A stretch of 64,000 bases of DNA from Acytostelium subglobosum LB1 (lineage: Eukaryota; Evosea; Eumycetozoa; Acytosteliales; Acytosteliaceae), in contig NW_012236507.1 of assembly GCF_000787575.1 (NCBI RefSeq), positions 130,253-194,252 on the forward strand. The letters run 5' to 3'. The translations under genes were made by a program, and so were the position numbers. This document shows positions 30,762 through 40,259 of this stretch, piece by piece. The notes under the pieces were generated by a model. The model worked only from the letters and a program-made list of their open reading frames with translations, was not told the DNA's origin and ran no database searches. Each line of letters starts with the position of its first letter. Position 1 is the stretch's first letter.

Positions 30762-32138
30762 ATGTCAATCAACACAACACATCATAATACTTTGATGCTA
30801 CATAAGCCTGGATCAAAGGGCGAGTCATATTCACCGTATATAGAGATTGTTGAACAAGAGTGTATATCAGTGGAGAGCGCAATATTGAACAATCGCAATG
30901 CCAATGTACATATAGTAGTGAAGAACACATCGTTCGTACTAAGGTTGCGAAGTGTGGACATGTCCGTTGTCAACTTTAGCACGTTCCATGTCAAGGCAGG
31001 CTTGTACTACGCCAACGAGCCCATGAAAGAGGTCAGCTTCATCCAGACACCGCCCATCACCTACGTCGGCAGCAGCTGTTCGACTGGCGAGTACTTCACC
31101 CTGGACGTCAAGATATCGATCCTGTCCAGCCAGCATCAGGGCAACCTGTTCTACCTTATGTTGCACACGACTGACACTGCGGCCAAGCATGCGCCCGGCC
31201 ACGTGTACTTGTCGCACCCGATACGAGTCGTGTCCAAAGTGGACCACATCAAGAAGGACCCGAATGGCATGATCGAGAAGAAGCAGACATTCATCGATAT
31301 ACTCACAGAGAGGTTCAGCATACTAGAGAGAATGTACAGCTCACAACAGAACATCCTCACTTCGATGTACCGAGATCGTGACCTCGAGGGAGGCACAGCT
31401 GTGGCGTATGATGGCGATGTGAAGGAGGAAGACTCACACAATTCACCATCACACTCTCGCTCATCCTCTCCTCCATCATCCCCGCGCGATGCTCAAGGCA
31501 AACATCTCAAACGTCACAAGGTAAAGCATCATCCTGACGAGTCCTCATCTTCTGCCGATCAGCAGATGAGGGTAGAGAATGGCGGTGGTGGCACCAAGAA
31601 GAGTCGAGCCGAGATGTTCCTGGACAGCTTCAACAAAGTGATCAACTTGTATAAGGAGGAGTATAGCGCAGTTGATCAATCATCCGGTGGTCATCAGGAC
31701 ACAAAACAAGCTGCGCCCAGGTCATTACAACTCGCAAGCCTCTTTGCCAGCCTGTCAACCGACGAGAAGTCTACTCTGCGAGACCTTTTGGATGCATTCA
31801 CATTCGATGACACTATTGTCAAACATCAACAACACCAATATCAGCAACAACAACATCATCAACATCAGTCACCAATGTACCAGTCGTCGACAGCATCCTC
31901 ATTCAACTTGGCATCAGTCAATCATGAGACGACACATTGTGGATGTCCAGACTGTCCGTACAGGAAGCAGGCGGAACAATTCATGTTACTCTCACCGATA
32001 ATGATGCCATCACCTTCACCTGCATCAGTGGAAATATTGATCACACCTCACGACTCTCCATTGATCTCACCAGACTTTGCTCCAGTCGTATCCAAACACT
32101 CATTATACGAATTGACCATGGAGACCATCACTGAGTGA
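30762..32138 (+). CDS. CudA-like (STAT-related DNA-binding) transcription factor
   Basis: One coding exon, 458 aa; the true start is ATG 30762, not the upstream TTG frame. Residues ~15-165 form a compact domain: YIEIVEQECISVESAILNNR, VHIVVKNTSFVLRLRSVDMS, KEVSFIQTPPITYVGS, VKISILSSQHQGNLFYLMLH, SHPIRVVSKVDHIKK. This resembles the core of CudA, a dictyostelid/Entamoeba factor with distant similarity to the STAT DNA-binding region, which drives prespore and culmination genes. The C-terminal half is low complexity (Ser/Pro, Gly/Lys, Gln/His) with a Cys cluster (HCGCPDCPYRKQAE) near 390. Assignment to CudA is from memory of motif layout, so moderate. Lys-rich KRHKVKHH may be a nuclear signal. Confidence 0.6.
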   Translation: MSINTTHHNTLMLHKPGSKGESYSPYIEIVEQECISVESAILNNRNANVHIVVKNTSFVLRLRSVDMSVVNFSTFHVKAGLYYANEPMKEVSFIQTPPITYVGSSCSTGEYFTLDVKISILSSQHQGNLFYLMLHTTDTAAKHAPGHVYLSHPIRVVSKVDHIKKDPNGMIEKKQTFIDILTERFSILERMYSSQQNILTSMYRDRDLEGGTAVAYDGDVKEEDSHNSPSHSRSSSPPSSPRDAQGKHLKRHKVKHHPDESSSSADQQMRVENGGGGTKKSRAEMFLDSFNKVINLYKEEYSAVDQSSGGHQDTKQAAPRSLQLASLFASLSTDEKSTLRDLLDAFTFDDTIVKHQQHQYQQQQHHQHQSPMYQSSTASSFNLASVNHETTHCGCPDCPYRKQAEQFMLLSPIMMPSPSPASVEILITPHDSPLISPDFAPVVSKHSLYELTMETITE

Positions 32139-32478
32139 TTGAGTGAGTGTGAGTGATCGAGCGAAGCCAATGTGTAATATTCGTATTGACCAATAAATAG
32201 TGTACTAACTCAGAAGTATGAGAGTTGATTGTAGTGTTACAGTGATTGAGTGGGTCACCCCATCACATCTGAGATATACAATCGCTGGGCCCTCTCTCAT
32301 CAGATAATGTAGTGGGGGAGTCAGGGCAGGTAGATGTATTACCACTTACAACTAAGTATACACCATGTTAATGGATTACACTACATTTATAATTGAAGTA
32401 ATATATGCAAACATCAATATCACTTCATATGATTATATTATACTTATAAGTATAACATAGGAATTTCTATTCTTAAAA
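32139..32478. promoter_or_regulatory. spacer / alpha-mannosidase promoter
   Basis: 340 bp, with TGAGTGA repeats at its start and an AT-rich core promoter region (32380-32470). Nothing else seen. Confidence 0.45.
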
Positions 32479-35400
32479 ATGATTGGGCTTGAATCCTTGA
32501 GATCAAGATATATCTTTATATTATTATTTGTTGGATTAGTTCTAGCCAATGACCCGAATGTACAACAACTACAACAACCACAACAACCACAACTATATCC
32601 ACAGGATCAACTACAGGGACCTCTTTTGAACATTCATATCATATGTCATTCACATGATGATGCTGGATGGAAGGATACCATTGAGGCATGTATAAATATC
32701 CTTGTCAATTTATAAATACTTACCTGTATTCCTTCAATATTATTTAGGGATACTATGATATCTATGTTCACAGAATACTTTCATCATTGACAGACGCTCT
32801 TCCTTTAAAGCCAAAGAGGAAGTTTGTTTGGTCAGACATGTAAGTTTAAATGAATATAATAATATTGTTAAATATTAAAATTATTTCTTTTATAAGTGGA
32901 TTCCTTGAGAGATGGTGGATAGATCAAGATAATAACACCAGGAGTATATTCACAGGTTTGGTTCAATCTGGAAAGATTGAATTTGTTAATGGTGGATATG
33001 TTATGAGTGATGAAGCATGTACCACAGCTGATTCATTCATCAATAATCTTCACCAAGGAAACAAGTTTATTGCCAATACCTTTGGTGAACTATATGTAGC
33101 AAAGAAGTATGTATCAATATAATTATCTAATCAATCAAAATAACAATGATCTAATATAATATTCGGGAAATTAGTGGATGGCAGATAGACCCATTCGGAC
33201 ATGCAGGAAAGACAGCTGCTTTGGAATCATTCGCTGGATATGAGAATATTGTGCTACATAGGGTGGATGAGAGGACAAGAGATCTGTTGGGATCGACCAG
33301 GGATTTGGAATTCATTTGGCGTGGATCAAATGGTTTGAACTCAGAGTTGTTTGCACATATCTTGGATGATATTTATTACAAACCTGATGATGTCGATCTT
33401 GATTGGACTGATCCCATCACTGGAGTTCCTAGATTCCGAGATGAAGTCATTCGTTTAGCATCGAAGAAAGGACGTCACTATCGATCACCTCATATATTAT
33501 TACCACTTGGTGCAGATTTCAAATATGTCAACTCTTTAAACGCTTTGGAGTTTATGGATAATCTCATCGATCATTTCAATTCCAACCCTCAATATGGATT
33601 CACTGCACACTACAGTACACTCAGCGAGTATTTCTCCGCCACCAGGCAGTGGTACTCACAAACCCAGACACCAATCAATCACATGTACTCTGACTTCATT
33701 CCATACGTCTGGAATCACTTTGGTACCAATGATCTATGGGTTGTAAGTAACACAAACAACATAATTAAGATTTAATATTGACGATGTATCCAACCAAATA
33801 GGGATACTATGCTTCGAGACCAGAACTCAAGATGTTGAGCCGAAAAGCTGACTCTACCCTTCGCATGGCCAGGGTATTCAATGCCCTTGAGAGAATTCCA
33901 AAGGATCAACAAGAACTCCTAGACCAGGCCCAGAATGTAAGTGATTGATTGCATGAACTTTGGTCATTTATTCAACTAACCTTGTTAAAAAACGAAGCAA
34001 TGCTCATTCATCATGCACCACGATGCGATAACTGGAACAAGTCAACAATTCGTGGTCAATGATTATTTTGTTAGACTTGGTCAAGCTATCCAGTTGTCTA
34101 AACAAGTGATCAATGAAGCTATCCAGAACTCACCAGTTGGTGCATTCCCTGGTGATCTAATTGATACACCAATATTGGATATAGTCGATAATATGTATAC
34201 ACCAGTTATAGTTATCAACTCATTGGCATGGAGAAGGAATGAGATATATACTGTCAAGGTACCACATTGTGCAGTACAAGTCTTTGATGGAACAGTGTTG
34301 ATGAAATCAGATTGTAACAATATCAAGATGGAGCCATTTGGATATGAACTATCATTCTTGGTTGATGTTGGATCAATTGGATTCCATGTCTATCATGTTT
34401 TGGGAGTGCCCATTCCTTCAAACGTCAAGAGTTCAGCCAACTCAGTTCTTCATGTCACCGATGGTACCCAATCATTATGGAACCATCATTTCAATCTTCA
34501 TATGTCCAACTCTGGTTTGATGGGTTCAATTGACATCAGGAATCTGACCATCATACTCAAACAAAAGGTGAGTGATTGACCTGTCTTTGTTGGTTGATAT
34601 TCAATCATACTAACAAAATGAATCCAAGTTGGTGGAATATGAGGCTATTTATCCAAGTGGAGCATATATTATGACAACAAGATATCCAACACCAGTGGAG
34701 GTTACATCGAGATCATCGATAGTATGGACTGATGGTACTTTGTCAAAGTCGATAAAGGTTACAACTGGATTGGACTTTGATGCTACGATTAGAATATACC
34801 AAACGAATATCTCAAGTATAGACCAATTCATCGATATAGAATATGATGTAGTTGGAAAGGATGACACTGAACGTGTTGTCCAATTCGAGACATCATTGAA
34901 CTCTGACACTCTATACTCTGACGACGGATATGAAGTTCGAAGCAGACCAATCATTGACGATTACACTGGACATCTTGAATCATCATTATTCCCATCAGTA
35001 TACATGTCCTACATTATTGACTCAATCACAAAAGAATCATTAATAGTAAGTACCCCTTACATTGACATATGGAATCATTCCAGAATATTAATATTTTTCT
35101 GATCACTTGATTCAGTGTTATGGAGATAGGAGTAAGGGTACAGCGGCAAGAAGAGGAGGAATGGAGATGCCATTACATAGGAGTCATACTAGAGATGATC
35201 ATGCAGGTTTGGACCAACCTCCAATCAATCATGCAAGAATCAATGTCAAACATAGATGCAAGATTGATCAACTTAAGAATATTCAAGACTCATCAAACAG
35301 AGACTCAATACTCTTTGATAATCCATTGGTACACCTAACATCCACTCCTGTCTTTTCATCTCACAGATTCGTTCTTAATGGATTATGTATGTAGTTTGAT

Positions 35401-35909
35401 TGAACTCAATATTTGTTTGACACATGGATTAGACTAACACTTATTATTCTTAGATTCGGCACCAGACAATATACATGTTATGACTTTCACTAGGATAGGA
35501 GGGGAGTATCTCTTGAGATTGGCAAACATAAGATCAAATGGTCCAGCAACTTCAATTGATCTCACTAGATTATTACCATCATATATTTTTCCAGGATCTA
35601 TCCGTGAGACCAATATTCATGGTTTTGGAAGTATGTTAAATTTATGACAATATTGATTAATTGATCACTACTAACAATATTGTTGATGGCATATATCTAG
35701 GACCAAACTATTCAGCACCGAAGGATGAATGTAATAATGGATTTGTTTGCACACATCAATCAATCAACTTTATACTCAAGGACAAAATTGTAAACTCAAC
35801 TGCTAGAACATTGGGTCCAAATCCAGTCCCACTCAAAGGGACTTTAGTAACATTGAATCCAATGGAAATCAAGACAATAAGATTCGTCAACAACAATAAG
35901 TTTAATTAA
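32479..35909 (+). CDS. lysosomal-type alpha-mannosidase (glycoside hydrolase family 38)
   Basis: Ten exons (32479-32685, 32748-32839, 32897-33106, 33175-33742, 33802-33936, 33998-34567, 34629-35045, 35116-35386, 35454-35630, 35701-35909) join in frame to ~951 aa. A signal peptide (YIFILLFVGLVLANDP) and a Gln/Pro linker precede the catalytic domain. GH38 hallmarks: zinc ligands in CHSHDDAGWKDTIEGYYD, the nucleophile Asp in NGWQIDPFGHAGKT, the zinc His in MHHDAITGTSQQF, GYYASRPELKMLSR, and SDRSKG-type GDRSKG near the start of the C-terminal beta domain. It hydrolyses alpha-mannose from N-glycans in lysosomes; D. discoideum ManA is the model. Intron 1 has a GC donor (GAG|GCATGT), the only one that keeps DTIEGYYD intact. 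Several N-glycosylation sequons are present. Confidence 0.93.
32686..32747 (+). other. GC-AG intron (first intron of alpha-mannosidase)
   Basis: Exon 1 must end with GAG and exon 2 start with GGA to give DTIEGYYD, conserved in GH38. The 62-bp intron therefore begins GCATGT and ends TTTAG. GCATGT differs from the common donor GTATGT by one base. Alternative GT donors nearby give stops. Confidence 0.75.
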
Positions 35910-35945
35910 ATATAAGTAATGGAACTCCCAAAACAAAATGTAAAA

Positions 35946-35954
35946 TTTGGCGCC
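35946..35954 (+). promoter_or_regulatory. E2F-like element TTTGGCGCC
   Basis: Exact match to the E2F core (TTTSGCGC), 37 bp after the alpha-mannosidase stop and 54 bp before the next open frame. Confidence 0.3.
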
Positions 35955-36007
35955 TTAAAGTTGATCATCAATCACTCAATGCCATATTCTTCAATACTTG
36001 TATTACT

Positions 36008-36464
36008 ATGTACACAGATAATAACAGATCAAAGGGTGGAGTACCAACACTGGACTCTTTAAAGATTGATGGAGCAAAATATATTATCTCTGTTTGTTCT
36101 TTGGAGAGGGAGTATCCCTATCTGGTCAAGCTTGGTTGCATGATTGGATATTCACCAGCTGGGAGACATTGACAAGTTCGTTGGCACTCAGATTCTGAAC
36201 AATCAACCTTGGCAAAGCAGGAACTACTACACAATCATTGGCAACACTGGAAAGATAGTTGGATTGCAAGTCCATGATCAAGATGATCCCGCACCCTACA
36301 ACAAGAGAACAATCAGAAGAATCGAATATTGGTACGAATCAACAGAGGACTGCGATGGTGGTCACGATATATGGTATATGTTGCCAGTGCAGGCATTCAA
36401 ATCTGCCCTCGCAGCTCGTGAGGTGGACTATGATGAGCTGGATCGTTACAAAGTTAAGTTATAA
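36008..36464 (+). pseudogene. unrecognised small protein gene with one +1 frameshift
   Basis: ATG 36008 opens a frame (YTDNNRSKGGVPTLDSLKID, ISVCSLEREYPYLVKLGCMI) that ends at TGA 36170. The overlapping +1 frame continues to TAA 36464 with equally protein-like sequence (FVGTQILNNQPWQSRNYYTI; RRIEYWYESTEDCDGG; AAREVDYDELDRYKVKL). The two meet at a GGG run (36161-36163); with one G fewer the frames would be continuous through GYSPAGDIDKFVG, about 151 aa. No GT-AG pair of usable length explains the shift. Either a recent mutation or a base-calling error. Only ~100 bp separate it from the alpha-mannosidase stop. Family not recognised; alternating hydrophobic strands suggest a beta-rich domain. 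Confidence 0.55.
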
Positions 36465-37097
36465 TACACTCACTTATTCAATCAATCAATGAAACAATCA
36501 AACAATCAACTTAATATACCATATGCCAACATCTTAATGTACCTTGGTAACGTTGCATCACTCCAGGAGTTGGCTGCAATGAATGAGATCACTGCACTGC
36601 GATCACATAGACTGGCCTCCAGAATGTTCTTAACTTACACACATGCTCTACAAGTGTACCTTATTATGTAGCCTGTGGTCACAATGTGTGTGTGGATAAT
36701 CAAGTTGTATTGGGTTGTTGGGAGGTATATATATCAAGCAAACAGGGGCTGGTGGATAAGTTCCAGCAAAACAAACAGTCAACCCACAACTTGTTGATCA
36801 CAGACCCACCACTACCACCATCATCATCATCACTACTCAAGTGAATTACTTACAGCGGGCATCAAATGAACATGAATGAACACAAGCCCTGTTTACCTGC
36901 CATCTATACCTCCATCATAATACAGGATATGTTCCAGCCCCATCATGTTCCAATCCAATATCAGTGAGAGAGTGTGTAATTTTAATAGTGATTGTATGTA
37001 TCAACAACATTACACCAATAATACACGTTCACTTCATTTATTACATTCTACATAATATTGGTCTAATATAATTATTATTATTATTATTATTAATAGA
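36465..37097. other. spacer
   Basis: About 630 bp without a supported gene. CAATCAAT repeats lie at the start. ACCCACAA at 36782-36789 resembles the dictyostelid DUSE promoter element of small RNAs, and 59 bp downstream CTTACAGC begins a possible imperfect hairpin (36852-36892). AT-rich promoter 37040-37095. Confidence 0.4.
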
Positions 37098-37827
37098 ATG
37101 AATAAATTATTCATATCTATATTATTGGTTTTATTACTCTTAGGAGAAACAACTAATTCTGTTTATGGTAAGTATAATGAATCAATCAATCAAGGTAAAG
37201 GGTTAGTTCTATTATTATAGAACTAAGTTCAACTTAATTAATTAAATTATAATATTGTACATTAAAGCACAACTCCTTGTGGACTTGGAGTTTGTGATGA
37301 TAATACTCAAGTTTGTTGTGGAAAGGAGTTTGGACCAGGGTTCACTCCAAAATGTCTCCACAAATGTACTTTCTTGAGATGCCATGGTAACCTAGTTTGT
37401 GCAATATCCAATGCTCAACCAATTTGTATCCCCTTTGCCAACTACCGGCACAACTGCAACATCTGCAACAACAACTTCTGCCACGGCCTCCACAACGGTC
37501 TCAACTCAATCAACTGTTGCTAGTACTGTGGCTTCAACTGTATCACAGGCTACTGCCACCACGGCTACAACCACTGCTTCGCCCACGGTAACGACAACAG
37601 TGTCAACTCAGTCAACAGTTGCATCAACGGTATCCCAAGCTACTGCTACAACTGCCACTGCATCTACTGTTGCTACTAACACTGCTTCGACCACAGTGTC
37701 TACTACCTCCCCCGCGTCCACCATCACCCAGACTACCACTGCCACCACCACAGTGTCGAGTATTGCCACTGCCACAGGTCCAGTAACATCAACAGTAGCT
37801 TCCACAACTGGTCATCATTCAGTTTGA
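37098..37827 (+). pseudogene. secreted Cys-rich protein with mucin-like Thr stalk; frame broken at a C run
   Basis: Exon 1 encodes a signal peptide (MNKLFISILLVLLLLGETTN). Exon 2 begins at 37268 with a Cys-rich module (TTPCGLGVCDDNTQVCCGKE; CLHKCTFLRCHGNLVCAISN), about 10 Cys in 55 residues. Then a Thr/Ser/Ala-rich stalk (STTVSTQSTVASTV repeated, with SQATATTATT) reaches TGA 37827, but in the +1 frame. The shift lies at CCCC 37430-37433; CCC would give PICIPLPTTGTTATS. The strongest donor (37168, GTAAGT) does not match the exon 2 phase, while a weaker GTTAGT at 37202 does. Dictyostelid cell-surface and matrix proteins often have such O-glycosylated stalks. Either a real null allele or a sequence error. 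Confidence 0.6.
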
Positions 37828-38512
37828 GACTATCAACATCATGACCAGCGGTTGGTGAGCAGATAGTGCTGCCAATGAACTCCTCGATAGACGTACACGA
37901 TTTGATGATAATCTAAAGATCTTTAGATTATCAATATCTAGATCAGTTGTTATTGTTGCTGCTGCTGCAGTGTTTGTGGAGATTGTAGTATTCTCCTCAC
38001 ATTATTATCTCTTTTAGTATTTATCTCTTATAACTCTTGAGACATAATGAGTGAGTGAAACAACCGAACTTTAACTTAAATAATTGCGCGGGAAGAACTT
38101 AGATTCAAAAGTGTTGATTTCGATGAAGTTCAAAACCCATAAAAGGTGTGTGTTTGGTGAATGATGTGGGGGTTGAACATCCATGTGATAGCACTAGCTC
38201 ATCTTATCACTACCATTCATTCTTTCATTCACACCATACTCATACACACACACACAACCATTGAGCCAGTATAAGTCACAGAAGAGTATAAACAAACGAC
38301 AACGAGTGTTAGAGTTTGGTTAGGTTGATCACTTATCTCACTGCTTCAACTATCATTCCCATTCATTCTTTCAATTGATACAATGATTGATAGACTGACT
38401 GACTGACATCATCATAATCATAATCATTCATAATCATAATCATTATCACTTCATTCATTATTAATCAAGAGTTATAAAAAGATAATATTATTATTATTAT
38501 TATTATTATAAG
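37828..38512. other. spacer with 28-bp palindrome; UDP-glucose pyrophosphorylase promoter
   Basis: About 685 bp. Features are the 28-bp palindrome at 37906-37933, an E2F-like CGCGGGAA near 38086-38093, CA microsatellite (38245-38260), CATAAT repeats (38410-38455), and a poly(TTA) run directly before the ATG. ACCCATAA at 38135 resembles a DUSE but no small-RNA structure follows. Confidence 0.45.
37906..37933. repeat. 28-bp perfect palindrome
   Basis: Half-site TGATAATCTAAAGA with its exact complement follows without spacer, 78 bp after the stop of the Thr-stalk gene. The chance expectation of a given 28-bp perfect palindrome in 64 kb of random sequence is below one in a thousand. It may act as 3' hairpin or factor site. 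Confidence 0.9.
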
Positions 38513-40144
38513 ATGTCCAAAACTACAACAAGTACAACAACAACTTCAAAGTCTTCAAAAGAGACTTTTGAATATAATGAAGATGAGTTATATCCACCTC
38601 TGGATCATAGTGCCCGCTATGCATCGGATCTGGATGAATCCGTTTTAAAGACCTTGGGAATGTTGCCCGACGAGATTGCAGCCTTTGTCAAACAACGCCA
38701 CATGTACATAAACAAGGATGTTATCCTTAAGGACCAGGTCAAGACTCCGGACAAGTCGTCATTCGTCGACTACAAGCAGTTGCACATCAAGTCCCCGGTA
38801 AACAACGCACGTGCCATCGAACTACTCAAGAAGTTGGTCATTGTAAAGTTGAATGGAGGCCTTGGCAGCAGCATGGGTTGCAAGGGCGCCAAGTCCTCGA
38901 TCGAGGTTGCACCCGGAGTCACCTTCCTTGACATGGCCGTCGCACATATTGAGCAGATCAACCAAGACTATAATGTTGACGTGCCATTGGTCTTGATGAA
39001 CTCATTCAAGACAGACACCCAGACCACAAAGATCATTGAGAAGTACAAGACACACCGCGTGACCATCAAGACATTCGTCCAATCCAAGTTCCCAAGAATG
39101 TACAAGGACACCCTAAACGTTGTTCCAAAGCCCAGTAACGAGGCCAACCTAAAGGACTGGTACCCACCAGGAAGTGGTGATGTCTTTAGAAGTCTCCACC
39201 GTTGTGGACTTCTTGATGAGTTCATCGCTCAAGGCAAAGAGTACATCTTCATCTCCAATGTTGAGAACTTGGGAGCAGTCACTGATTTGCGTATGTATAA
39301 TTACCCAACATCCCTCGCCTGATTAGTCCTCTAACAAACAAACAATCAATCAATCAAATAGATATCCTTAACCATATGGACAATGAGAAGATTGAGTTTG
39401 GTTTGGAGGTGACAACAAGGATCAGCACAGATACAAGCGGTGGTGTGTTGATGTCCTACTTGGACAGACTACACTTGTTAGAGCTCTCACAGATCAAGCA
39501 CGACAAGCTAAAGATGTTCAAGGACTTTAAGTTCTGGAACACCAACAACATTTGGGTCAGTCTCAGGTCCTTGAGTCCATTGATCAAGAGTGATAAGCTA
39601 GTCCTTGATTGGATTGTCTCATTCCATGTATGTTATTTCCATGATGTGTTTACATACGTATATCTTTCTAACCTGTACATTAATCAACTAGAATGAGAAC
39701 CACAAGGCATTAGTTCAATTGGAAACACCAGCTGGAATGGGTATCCAGAACTTTAGCAACTCAATTGCCTTCCTTGTCCCAAGAGGAAGGTACAGACCGA
39801 TAAAGTCCACAAGCCAGCTGTTGATCTCACAGTCTAACCTGTTCCAATTCGAGCATGGCAAGATGTCGATCAATCCAAAGCGTGACTCATCCGACATTCC
39901 TCTTGTAAAGCTTGGCGAGGAGTTCACAAGCGTGTCTGAGTACGAGAAACGTTTCAAGTCCATTCCAGACCTGCTCGAACTCGATCATCTGACAGTGTCG
40001 GGTGATGTCTACTTTGGTGTCAACACCAAACTAAAGGGCACCGTCATCATCGTTGCCAATCACGGTGAGCGCATAGAGATACCCGATGGTGTTACGCTAG
40101 AGAACAAGATCATCTCTGGCACTCTTAGGATTATGGATCACTAA
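38513..40144 (+). CDS. UTP-glucose-1-phosphate uridylyltransferase (UDP-glucose pyrophosphorylase)
   Basis: Three exons (38513-39290, 39362-39627, 39692-40144) give 498 aa, the normal eukaryotic length. A Thr/Ser-rich leader precedes the catalytic Rossmann-like domain. Signatures: the nucleotide-binding loop [35 protein letters not shown], the uridine-contacting [27 protein letters not shown], the sugar-phosphate region [14 protein letters not shown], and [11 protein letters not shown]. The C-terminal beta-helix ends [18 protein letters not shown]. The enzyme makes UDP-glucose from UTP and glucose-1-phosphate for glycogen, cellulose and glycoprotein synthesis; D. discoideum uses it heavily in development. 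Enzyme family certain; which paralogue is not. Confidence 0.96.
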
Positions 40145-40259
40145 GACCCTCCACTAATCCATCAAATAAGTCTTTTGTCTAGACATAATGTACCATTCAT
40201 TCATTCATTCAATCATTCAATGTAATCGCCAGTTTATACACGGTCTTTGTTGTTGTTAT

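Noticed and set aside
37399-37523. Continuation of the Cys-rich frame (NCNICNNNFCHG) past the C4 run
   Set aside because: It is the shifted reading of ACA/ACT/TCT stalk codons; the Thr-rich frame is longer and carries the repeat.
38135-38142. DUSE-like ACCCATAA upstream of UDP-glucose pyrophosphorylase
   Set aside because: No small-RNA-like stem or class I motif at the expected distance; an 8-mer occurs by chance.
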